Positions 1 through 7,037 of a DNA stretch of 51,365 bases are shown here, in pieces (the stretch's first letter is position 1; each line of letters opens with the position of its first letter). The stretch comes from Porphyrobacter sp. AAP60 (GTDB lineage: Bacteria; Pseudomonadota; Alphaproteobacteria; Sphingomonadales; Sphingomonadaceae). Location of the stretch: positions 1 through 51,365 of the forward strand of contig NZ_LJHV01000029.1 in NCBI RefSeq assembly GCF_001296025.1, given 5' to 3'. The position numbers and the translations under genes were made by a program. The notes under the pieces were generated by a model. The model saw nothing but the letters and a program-made list of their open reading frames with translations, was not told the origin of the DNA and searched no databases.

Positions 1-61
1 ATCCAGCGGGTGACGCGTTGTGCAGCAGGCCATGTCGGCGAGCGGATTTTATGACCGGAAT

Positions 62-164
62 GGGGTCGATTCCAGAATGGCAGGAATTTTTCTCTAAGGG
101 GGCAAAGCCGCCGTGCAGCTTTCAGGATCGCACAGCAGCCCCGCTCATGACCGAGAATGGGTGG
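62..164. repeat. Left copy of a degenerate 103-nt direct repeat
   Basis: Hand alignment without gaps to 2121-2223 gives about 74 identities in 103 positions. Both copies start with GGGGTCG, share the blocks AATTTTTC and AAGCCGCC, and end with TGGGTGG. The two copies bracket the M61-like gene. Short degenerate intergenic elements of this kind occur in sphingomonads, but I cannot name the family. The rest of positions 1-258 shows no convincing gene. Confidence 0.6.
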
Positions 165-258
165 TTTGCTGCCGGTTTGATCAAGCGTCGATCCTGCTTG
201 ATGGTTGCCGGATTAAGTTCTCCAGTGCATTGGAAATGCTTGCATAGGAGGTTGCCTG

Positions 259-1893
259 ATGCGCCGGTCAACGAAGCTGGTTGTTGCGCTCGTCGTCTTC
301 GTTGCTGCTGGCTGGGCTCTGGCCCTTCAGGCGGAGGAACAGCCGGTCGCTACGGGTGAACTGGACATCCGAGAGACCGCGGGCAGGGACGCGCAGGGTT
401 CTTTCTATCTACGTTACTCTTTCCCAGAAGCCATCGGAGAGGGCGACACGATCTACTTGCCGGACCGCTGGGGCGAAGCCGATGGGCTCAGCGCATTGAT
501 CGCCTTAGATCAACGGCTTTCGTCGTCTTGGCGACGAATCTCGAATGAGCAGCTAAGAGCATTAAAAGCAACTCAGCGACTAAATTATATTATAGCACCC
601 TCACCACTTTCGAAAGCTTCCGACTTCCGCGTTCCCGTTAGCGGAAAAAAATGGTCATTTGCGTTCGGTCCTGCGATTATTTTGCCGCAAGCGCCTGTAG
701 GTCGCTATAAGGTCGTTGCTGATCCAGCGCTATTTTCAAACATCCTTCCAAGACGCTCGATCCTGATTGCGAATAATCAACTGTCTGACTCTTTCTTTTT
801 GATCGGGGAAGGTCTTCACTATGAAGATACACGCCTGCCAAGCGGTCAGTTGGTTCGGACAGCATGGGCAACTGGCCTAACGCCAGCGCAGGTTTCCTCG
901 TTCAAGATCATTGGCGAAGCGATCCAAGATATTATAGCTGTGACGGGAACATGGCCGGATGTTTACTCAGTTGCACTAGTTCCATTCATTCGGCCTGATC
1001 TCGCGTCAGCATTCCAAGGCACCGCCGTGAGGGACGGTATGGCAATAATGCTTTCTGGAGATAGCAAGCTAACGGACCATCGCCTAGCACTATACCATGA
1101 GGTCGCTCATCAAATCACTGGCTACGAGCTAGGCACGTTAGGAAGCAACGGCGTTTCTGAAGCAAATTACTGGTTCTACGAGGGCATAACCGATGCCATC
1201 GCTAGAATCGTTCTTTTCGAGAGGGGACGGATATCTGAGGGCGATTATCGCGAGGGTTGGACTAAAGTTCTGCAGTCGTTCGACGAGGCAAATGAAGAAT
1301 TTGCAATTAATTCAGGTTCTGAACCCGGCGAACGAGGCGTAGTTCCGGCTTACTACCAGTATTGGCGTGGGGCACTAATCGGTCTGGATCTTCATTTTCG
1401 TATACAACAAACTCGGCAGCAAAAGGATGGCCTTCTTTTTGCAATTAGGCGAGCCGCCGAGATAAATCCCTCAAGATCACCGATAGAAAAATTTTATGAA
1501 GCGCTCGATGAGATCGATCCCTCGTTGAGGCTTACGGTAGACGGTGATTTGGCAGACGTTCGCCAATTGAACATCGTTGGTAATCCCGCCTTTTCCGGCT
1601 GTTTGAAGATCAACACTACTACCCAGCCTAAATATGAGCTGGGCTTTGAATTTAGCACACAATCTGACGGAACATTCCGCATCGAGAAGGTGTCCGACGG
1701 ATCGGCTGCTAACAGGATGGGGCTACGTAAGGGGATGGTCGTCACCAAGATCTTGCAATCTTCAGGGGGGAACCCCAACAAACAGACGATTTTCGAGATC
1801 TCGAATGCTGGCAGGCCCACTGTCTTACAGTTCTATCCTCGCACGGAGAAGCAGTATGTTTCCCGCTATTTCGATTCATGTAGGGCGATATAG
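259..1893 (+). CDS. Secreted M61-like zinc metalloprotease with C-terminal PDZ domain
   Basis: A 544-residue exported protein. An AGGAGG box seven bases before the ATG fixes the start, and residues 1-25 form a signal peptide (VVALVVFVAAGWALAL core). HEVAH at residues 280-284 supplies two zinc ligands and the catalytic Glu. The YEGITD motif puts a plausible third ligand at Glu308, the gluzincin arrangement seen in M61 glycyl aminopeptidases. Residues about 455-535 resemble a PDZ domain (SAANRMGLRKGMVV), also typical of M61. The substrate is unknown. Codon use is clearly more AT-rich than the neighbours (for example around positions 540-600), suggesting recent transfer. It stands alone between two degenerate direct repeats. 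Family assignment is by motif only, so another gluzincin family is possible. Confidence 0.7.
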   Translation: MRRSTKLVVALVVFVAAGWALALQAEEQPVATGELDIRETAGRDAQGSFYLRYSFPEAIGEGDTIYLPDRWGEADGLSALIALDQRLSSSWRRISNEQLRALKATQRLNYIIAPSPLSKASDFRVPVSGKKWSFAFGPAIILPQAPVGRYKVVADPALFSNILPRRSILIANNQLSDSFFLIGEGLHYEDTRLPSGQLVRTAWATGLTPAQVSSFKIIGEAIQDIIAVTGTWPDVYSVALVPFIRPDLASAFQGTAVRDGMAIMLSGDSKLTDHRLALYHEVAHQITGYELGTLGSNGVSEANYWFYEGITDAIARIVLFERGRISEGDYREGWTKVLQSFDEANEEFAINSGSEPGERGVVPAYYQYWRGALIGLDLHFRIQQTRQQKDGLLFAIRRAAEINPSRSPIEKFYEALDEIDPSLRLTVDGDLADVRQLNIVGNPAFSGCLKINTTTQPKYELGFEFSTQSDGTFRIEKVSDGSAANRMGLRKGMVVTKILQSSGGNPNKQTIFEISNAGRPTVLQFYPRTEKQYVSRYFDSCRAI

Positions 1894-2120
1894 ATATACA
1901 GGGGCGGGGTGCAGTCTTTTGGCAATTGTCGGCCTGTTCCCGCACCGGACTCTAGCATCCCCATCCATTCAAGTGCGTGCAATCGCGTGGGAGCTGAACC
2001 GCGCGATTGCCAGCAGGGCCAGAGGCAACGGGAAGTCGCACAAACAATTCGGAGATATGGTCGCCACGATCAGGCAGCGCTGGTCGGAAACATTTTTGCC
2101 AAAGGAAATTCGTCCAGAAA

Positions 2121-2223
2121 GGGGTCGGAACCTGAAGGGCAGAAATTTTTCAGGACGGAGGCGAAGCCGCCATGCCGGCTTCGGGATTGCGCATTTGCTC
2201 CGCTCACAGCCGTAGATGGGTGG
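2121..2223. repeat. Right copy of a degenerate 103-nt direct repeat
   Basis: Partner of 62-164, in the same orientation and of the same length, about 70% identical by hand alignment. It lies 2.06 kb from the left copy, and together they delimit a segment holding only the AT-rich protease gene. Confidence 0.6.
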
Positions 2224-2354
2224 AAAGGCGATTGGCCGCAATATCTACCCGATATGACCGCTGCGCACACACCTTCATGTCCGCCATCTGCATCGCCGCA
2301 ACCGTCATCTTCTGGCTACCACAATGAGTCCTGAGCCTAGCAGAAGCGATGAGG

Positions 2355-2380
2355 GGTTATAGGCCTGCATGCGTATAACC
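2355..2380. promoter_or_regulatory. Inverted repeat upstream of the copper regulatory operon
   Basis: GGTTATA (2355-2361) and TATAACC (2374-2380) are perfect 7-bp arms around a 12-bp spacer, ending six bases before the AGGAGG box of the cnrY-like gene. It could be an operator, or part of the promoter/leader recognised by the ECF sigma factor encoded downstream. No sigma-specific -35/-10 pair could be assigned with confidence. Confidence 0.4.
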
Positions 2381-2398
2381 TCTTGCAGGAGGAAGACG

Positions 2399-2656
2399 AT
2401 GGATCTCGAAAACATTCTCTCGCGGCTGGTTGCTTTATCCGTGCCAGATTTGTCCGCAATCGACGGCGCTACCTTGGCCACGCAGGCGCGTGTTGAGGCA
2501 CTCCAGTCGCGCAGGGCACTTGGGGCAGCGATGGTCGCCGCGCTTGGCATTGGAGTGGCCGGCGGGATGCAGATTCCTGCTCAGGCGGAAACGTCGCTGA
2601 TTGCCTTTGGCCCGGCACCTTCGCTGACGCCTCTGATAGCGCTGGGCAAGCAATGA
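2399..2656 (+). CDS. CnrY-like small membrane anti-sigma factor
   Basis: An 85-residue protein, started at the ATG six bases after AGGAGG; an upstream in-frame ATG at 2369 lacks a ribosome binding site. Residues about 1-40 are cytoplasmic and carry a short Leu-rich helix (LENILSRLVAL). A single membrane segment follows (about 42-60, LGAAMVAALGIGVAGG), then a short periplasmic tail. Size, topology and position before a CnrX-like sensor and an ECF sigma factor match CnrY, which holds the sigma factor CnrH at the membrane until the sensor is loaded with metal. Sequence alone would not identify it; the call rests on context. Its stop overlaps the next start (ATGA). Confidence 0.65.
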   Translation: MDLENILSRLVALSVPDLSAIDGATLATQARVEALQSRRALGAAMVAALGIGVAGGMQIPAQAETSLIAFGPAPSLTPLIALGKQ

Positions 2657-3090
2657 CTTTACGCCGCCTATTGATCGCTGCCGTGTCGGTGGTCGCACTC
2701 GCGCTGGTGGGCGTGTGGATCGGACGCATAATGCAGCCTGCACCGCATCATGGCGGGGCAGAGTTGCATGCGCTGATGCATGATGGACTTGACCTTGATC
2801 CGGCGCAGGAACGGTCACTCGGCTTGCTGGAACGTGATTTCGCCGCCAAGCGCGAGGCCTTGGAAGCGCGTTTGAAAGCTGACAACTCCCGGCTTGCGGA
2901 TGCTATTGCCGCTGAACACCAGTATGGTCCACGTGTGTCCGCAGCGGTTGATGCGTCCCACGTGGCGATGGGCGAACTGCAAAAGGCGACGCTGGAGCAC
3001 GTCTTTGCGATGCGCGCGATCTTGCGCCCTGATCAGCAGGCCAAGTTCGATGCGGCAGTCGCTAAGAGCCTTGCGCAACCGGGCAAGTGA
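2653..3090 (+). CDS. CnrX-like periplasmic heavy-metal sensor
   Basis: A 145-residue protein with one N-terminal membrane anchor (about 5-24) and a helical periplasmic domain of the metal-resistance (CnrX/NccX) type. In C. metallidurans CnrX the Ni/Co site is His42, His46, Glu63, His119 and Met123. Here His39, His43, Glu60, His116 and Met120 reproduce all five residues with identical spacing, offset by three. Such sensors signal to the anti-sigma factor when metal binds. The gene overlaps the cnrY-like gene (ATGA) and the sigma gene (GTGA), so the trio is translationally coupled. The downstream targets are copper genes, so the true effector may be Cu rather than Ni/Co. Confidence 0.85.
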   Translation: MTLRRLLIAAVSVVALALVGVWIGRIMQPAPHHGGAELHALMHDGLDLDPAQERSLGLLERDFAAKREALEARLKADNSRLADAIAAEHQYGPRVSAAVDASHVAMGELQKATLEHVFAMRAILRPDQQAKFDAAVAKSLAQPGK

Positions 3091-3659
3091 ACAGCGATAA
3101 TCCAGACGCGGCGCTGGTGCGCGGGGTGCTGGCCGCTGATGCGCAAGCGGCACGCGCGCTGGTGGAGCGGCACCGGGAGGCGGTCTACCGCCTCGCCCGC
3201 AGCGCGACGGGCGACCCAGAGGAAGCATTCGACATCACGCAAGAGGCCTTTGTCGCTGCCTTCGGCGCGTTGTCGCGCTACGATCCGGCGCGACCTTTCT
3301 GCGGGTGGATCGCGGCCATCGCGCTCAACAAGTGCCGCGACTGGGCACGGCGGCGCGCGGTGCGGCGATTTCTCGGCCTGCCGATGGCCGACAATGCGGC
3401 GGATTGGATCGCCGATGACGCTCCCTCGCCCGAGACGCATGCGGCAAGCCGGCAGGAACTTGTCGTCACCGCCCGCGCCCTTGCAGACCTGCCGTCTTCA
3501 TTGAAAGACGTGCTGATCCTGCGCACGATCGAAGGTATGAGCCAGCAGGAAACCGCCGAAGCCCTTGGAATCAGCGCCAAGGCGGTAGAGACCCGGCTGT
3601 ATCGCGCACGGCAGAAATTGTTGGAGATGGTGAGGGGTGAGCCGCGCTCCCGCGTATAA
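3087..3659 (+). CDS. ECF sigma factor, CnrH-like
   Basis: A 190-residue RNA polymerase sigma-70 family protein of ECF type, the same length as CnrH. Region 2 spans about residues 20-85 (VYRLARSATGD, DITQEAFVAAF, WIAAIALNKCRDWARRR). Region 4 spans about 130-180, with the helix-turn-helix SQQETAEALGISAKAVETRL. The GTG start overlaps the sensor's stop codon. It probably directs transcription of its own operon and of copABC five bases downstream once released by the anti-sigma protein. No separate promoter is visible in the short gap to copA, so autoregulation of a single transcript is likely. Confidence 0.88.
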   Translation: MNSDNPDAALVRGVLAADAQAARALVERHREAVYRLARSATGDPEEAFDITQEAFVAAFGALSRYDPARPFCGWIAAIALNKCRDWARRRAVRRFLGLPMADNAADWIADDAPSPETHAASRQELVVTARALADLPSSLKDVLILRTIEGMSQQETAEALGISAKAVETRLYRARQKLLEMVRGEPRSRV

Positions 3660-3664
3660 GAGAC

Positions 3665-5368
3665 ATGACCGCACCGCTTGTCACCCGTCGTCGCCTGCTT
3701 GCCGGAGCCGGTGCCGCTTCCGCTTTTGCCGCGTTGCCCGCTTGGGCGCAGGGCGATTCGATGCACAAGATACGCGGCGGCGCACCGATCCGCGTTGGCT
3801 TTGACGAGGTGTCGGGCGCGGTGATCGATCTTGCCGTGGGGCACGGCCCGCGCGTGGTTCAGGGTCGCAAAGGGCACGGCGTTGCGGTCAACGGGAGTGT
3901 GCCCGGCCCCCTGGTGAAAATGAAGGAAGGCACCAATGTCCGCCTCAATGTCACCAATCATCTTGACGAAGATACCTCAATCCACTGGCATGGGCTGCTC
4001 GTGCCGTTCCACATGGACGGTGTGCCGGGGATTAGCTTTCCCGGGATTAAGCCGGGACAGACCTTCACCTATGAATTCCCGGTCAGACAGGCGGGCACCC
4101 ATTGGTATCACAGTCATTCGGGCTTGCAGGAACAGCAAGGGCATTACGGCCCGCTGATCATTGATCCGGCTGGCGATGAGCCGGCAGAATATGACCGCGA
4201 CTTCATCCTGCTCCTGAGCGAGTTCACTCCGCTGCACCCGCACAAGGTCATGGACCGGCTGCGCAAAGGCGAAGGCTATTTCAACTACCAGCAGACCAGC
4301 TGGGCGGATGACTACCCGCTGACCGCTGAGGACCGGCGGATGTGGGCGCACATGCGCATGCCGGCGACCGATATCGCAGATGTGACAGGATCCACCTACA
4401 CCTACCTAGCCAACGGGCGCGGGCCGAAGGAGGGGCTGGAATACCTGTTCAATCCGGGCGAACGCGTCCGCCTGCGTGTCATCAACGGCTCGGCCATGAC
4501 CTTCTTCAACCTGCGCATCCCCGGCCTGCCGATGACGGTGATTGCCGCCGATGGCCAGAACGTGAAGCCGGTCGAAGTCGACGAATTCCAGATCGGCACA
4601 GCGGAAACCTACGATGTTATCATCGAGCCCCGCTCCGAGGCCTATACGATCGTCGCGGAAAGCATGGATCGTTCCGGAATGGCGCTCGCTACCCTAGCCA
4701 GCCGCCCCGGTGCGCGCGCCTCTATCCCGCCACCAAGGAAGCCACCGTTGCTCGACATGGGCGACATGGGGATGAACCACGGCGATATGGGTGGCAGTCA
4801 CAGCATGGACGGCATGAAGATGCGTGACACGCTACTGCTGCCCCCCGATGTAAAGATCGGGCCCGGGATCGACATGGTTTCCATGGCGCCGGTAGACAAG
4901 CTCGGCGACCCCGGCCTGGGCCTGCGCGATGTGGATCACCGCGTTCTGAATTACCGGATGCTGTCGGCGCTTGAGCCCAACCGCGACACCCGCCGCCCGT
5001 CGCGTCTGCTCGAACTGCACCTGACCGGCAATATGGAACGCTACATGTGGTCGTTCGACGGCCAGATGTATTCCGCCGTCAGCGACGTGCCGATCCGCTT
5101 TGCATGGGACGAGCGGGTGCGGGTCAAACTCGTCAACAACACCATGATGGCGCACCCGATACATCTGCACGGGATGTTCTTCGAGCTGGTCAACGGCGAG
5201 GATGCCGCGCACCAGCCGCGCAAGAACGTCGTGATCGTCCAGCCCGGCGCAAGCGCACAGTTCGATCTGACCGCCAACGAGCCGGGCGACTGGGCGTTTC
5301 ACTGCCATCTGCTGTATCACATGCACGGCGGGATGATGCAGACCGTGACCGTCATGGGGCCGGAGTAG
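3665..5368 (+). CDS. copA: Copper resistance multicopper oxidase CopA
   Basis: A 567-residue periplasmic multicopper oxidase, probably oxidising Cu(I). It begins with a Tat signal (VTRRRLLAGAGAASAF). Copper ligand motifs are in the expected order: HWHG and HWYHSH in the N-terminal cupredoxin domain, then HPIHLHG and HCHLLYHMHGGMM at the C-terminus. A Met/His-rich segment (about residues 362-385, containing MGDMGMNHGDMGG) is typical of CopA/PcoA and probably gathers Cu(I). It follows the sigma gene by five bases and is followed closely by copB. Length and motif order match the family. Confidence 0.95.
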   Translation: MTAPLVTRRRLLAGAGAASAFAALPAWAQGDSMHKIRGGAPIRVGFDEVSGAVIDLAVGHGPRVVQGRKGHGVAVNGSVPGPLVKMKEGTNVRLNVTNHLDEDTSIHWHGLLVPFHMDGVPGISFPGIKPGQTFTYEFPVRQAGTHWYHSHSGLQEQQGHYGPLIIDPAGDEPAEYDRDFILLLSEFTPLHPHKVMDRLRKGEGYFNYQQTSWADDYPLTAEDRRMWAHMRMPATDIADVTGSTYTYLANGRGPKEGLEYLFNPGERVRLRVINGSAMTFFNLRIPGLPMTVIAADGQNVKPVEVDEFQIGTAETYDVIIEPRSEAYTIVAESMDRSGMALATLASRPGARASIPPPRKPPLLDMGDMGMNHGDMGGSHSMDGMKMRDTLLLPPDVKIGPGIDMVSMAPVDKLGDPGLGLRDVDHRVLNYRMLSALEPNRDTRRPSRLLELHLTGNMERYMWSFDGQMYSAVSDVPIRFAWDERVRVKLVNNTMMAHPIHLHGMFFELVNGEDAAHQPRKNVVIVQPGASAQFDLTANEPGDWAFHCHLLYHMHGGMMQTVTVMGPE

Positions 5369-5373
5369 GCCTC

Positions 5374-6243
5374 GTGAAGACCGCTCTGTCACTCGTCGCC
5401 CTGCTGGCGGCAGCGCCGCTCGCAGCGCAAGACCTGCACGCCGGTCATGACATGGACGGCATGGGTGAACCGGAGCAGCCAGCCTCTCCTGGCCCGGCGA
5501 TGGAGATGCCCCCGCCGCCAGCCGCAGGCAGCGGACCCACGCGCGCAGCCGATGCCATCTGGGGCGCGGATGCCATGCAGGCCTCGCGCGAGGATCTGCG
5601 CCGCACCCACGGCGATTTCCCCGTGTTCTGGTTTCAGGGCGACCGGCTGGAAGCGCAGGTGCGCGAGGGTGAAGACGTCTATCTGTGGGACATTCAGGGC
5701 TATTACGGCGGCCCGACCGAACGGCTGTGGTTCAAGTCCGAAGGCGAAGGCACATTCGGCGAAAATCCCGAAGATGCCGAGGTGCAGGCACTTTATGCCA
5801 AGGCCTTCGCGCCCTTCTGGGACGTGCAGGCGGGCGTCCGGCACGACATCGGCGGGCCGGACACCACCCATGCGGTGCTCGGCGTGCAGGGCCTTGCGCC
5901 CTATCTGTTCGAGATCGACACCGCGCTGTTCCTGTCGCATCGCGGCGATCTTACGGCACGCCTTGAAGCCGAGATCGACCAGCGCATCACCCAGCGCCTG
6001 ATCCTGCAGCCACGCATCGAGGTGAACCTTTCAGCGCAGACCATTCCCGAATTGGGCATCGGCGCCGGGCTTGACCAGATCGAGGCCGGCGCGCGGCTGC
6101 GTTACGAAATCCGCCGTGAATTCGCGCCCTATATCGGCATCGAGCAGTCATGGCGCACCGGGCGCAGCGCGACACTGGCCCGCGCTCGCGGCGAAGACCC
6201 GTCTGTCACCAGCTTTGTCGCCGGTATCCGTTTTTGGTTCTGA
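5374..6243 (+). CDS. copB: Copper resistance outer-membrane protein CopB
   Basis: A 289-residue CopB-family protein. The GTG at 5374, five bases after the copA stop, is chosen because it starts directly with a signal peptide (KTALSLVALLAAAPLAAQ); the same frame open further upstream is a shadow of copA. A His/Met-rich leader (DLHAGHDMDGMGEPE) is followed by a beta-rich domain ending in aromatic Phe (FVAGIRFWF), as in outer-membrane barrels. CopB pairs with CopA in periplasmic copper binding or efflux. Confidence 0.92.
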   Translation: MKTALSLVALLAAAPLAAQDLHAGHDMDGMGEPEQPASPGPAMEMPPPPAAGSGPTRAADAIWGADAMQASREDLRRTHGDFPVFWFQGDRLEAQVREGEDVYLWDIQGYYGGPTERLWFKSEGEGTFGENPEDAEVQALYAKAFAPFWDVQAGVRHDIGGPDTTHAVLGVQGLAPYLFEIDTALFLSHRGDLTARLEAEIDQRITQRLILQPRIEVNLSAQTIPELGIGAGLDQIEAGARLRYEIRREFAPYIGIEQSWRTGRSATLARARGEDPSVTSFVAGIRFWF

Positions 6244-6266
6244 TCACATCGAAGGACACATCACCC

Positions 6267-6647
6267 ATGCGCATTCTTGCTTTTCTCGCTGGCATTGCCC
6301 TCTCGTCACTCGCTCCCACGGCTCTGTTGGCCCATGTCGAACTGACAGCGTCTACTCCGGCTGCAGGCACTGAAACGAAGGCCCCCAAGGAGATCACCCT
6401 GACCTTCAGCAAAGCCGTGGACCCGTCCAGCGCCGCTGTCAGTATCGTCATGACGGCTATGCCCGGTATGGCGAACCACGGTGAAATGGTGATCCGCAAC
6501 TTCACCGCTAACTGGTCGGACGAGGGCAAGACCATGACCCTTGCGCTCAAGAAGCCACTGCCCACTGGCACCTACGAAGTCCGCTGGCAGGCCGCTGCTG
6601 CCGACGGCCATGGAATGAGCGGCACCGTCGTCTTCGACGTGAGGTAA
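6267..6647 (+). CDS. copC: Periplasmic copper-binding protein CopC
   Basis: A 126-residue CopC-domain protein. The start at 6267 is set by a GAAGGA box and gives a clean signal peptide (residues 1-22) cleaved just before HVELTAS. That makes His the mature N-terminal residue, the usual Cu(II) ligand of CopC. Met/His clusters (MTAMPGMANHGEM and DGHGMSG) would bind Cu(I) and complete the site. No copD follows; the operon ends here. Confidence 0.92.
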   Translation: MRILAFLAGIALSSLAPTALLAHVELTASTPAAGTETKAPKEITLTFSKAVDPSSAAVSIVMTAMPGMANHGEMVIRNFTANWSDEGKTMTLALKKPLPTGTYEVRWQAAAADGHGMSGTVVFDVR

Positions 6648-7037
6648 GCGCCGCTGAACGAATGTGGAAGCGGCCAGCTGGAGGCTGGACCAGCGATATA
6701 AGTGGTATGGTTTCACCCCCCGTTCGCGCCCGCGGATCAGCGCCCTCCCCTGCCCGTATTCGGCCCTTGCAGCGGGATTCGTCGCGTGTCACCGCTGGTG
6801 CAAACGCCCCTACCGGCGTGTTCCAACCCGCGGTTTTCTGCGTTTTGCGGGTGAACGGAAAAGTGGACTCGCATCCTATCCTCTGAACCACGGCAAAGAG
6901 CGATGCCGTCGATCGTCACAACCTTCCCGCGCCTCTGAAAAAAGCGAGAAAGGTGCTCTACTCCCACGTCTGAAAAGGATAGCCCGTGCTCCGGCCGTCA
7001 GCGGGTTCCTTAGTAATCGCCTAACACACCCTACGCC
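6648..7037. other. 390-bp gap between copC and the integrase
   Basis: The copper operon and the integrase converge here. I found no gene with a ribosome binding site, no tRNA and no clear rho-independent terminator, only weak stems such as CCAGC/GCTGG near 6673-6687. It is a possible site for an attachment core or an unrecognised small RNA. Confidence 0.5.

Larger units (their letters stand above)
1894..2398. other. 505-bp intergenic stretch without a convincing gene
   Basis: This gap between the protease gene and the copper locus carries the right copy of the 103-nt repeat (2121-2223) and an inverted repeat just before the cnrY-like gene (2355-2380). Open frames exist on both strands, but none has a ribosome binding site or a recognisable protein. 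Confidence 0.6.

Noticed and set aside
1909..2334. Open reading frame in the gap after the protease gene
   Set aside because: It has no ribosome binding site, its product is Arg/Ser/Pro-rich without any known motif, and it runs through the degenerate repeat.
5047..5373. Extension of copB upstream into copA
   Set aside because: The frame is a GC-rich shadow of copA. A signal peptide starts exactly at the GTG at 5374.
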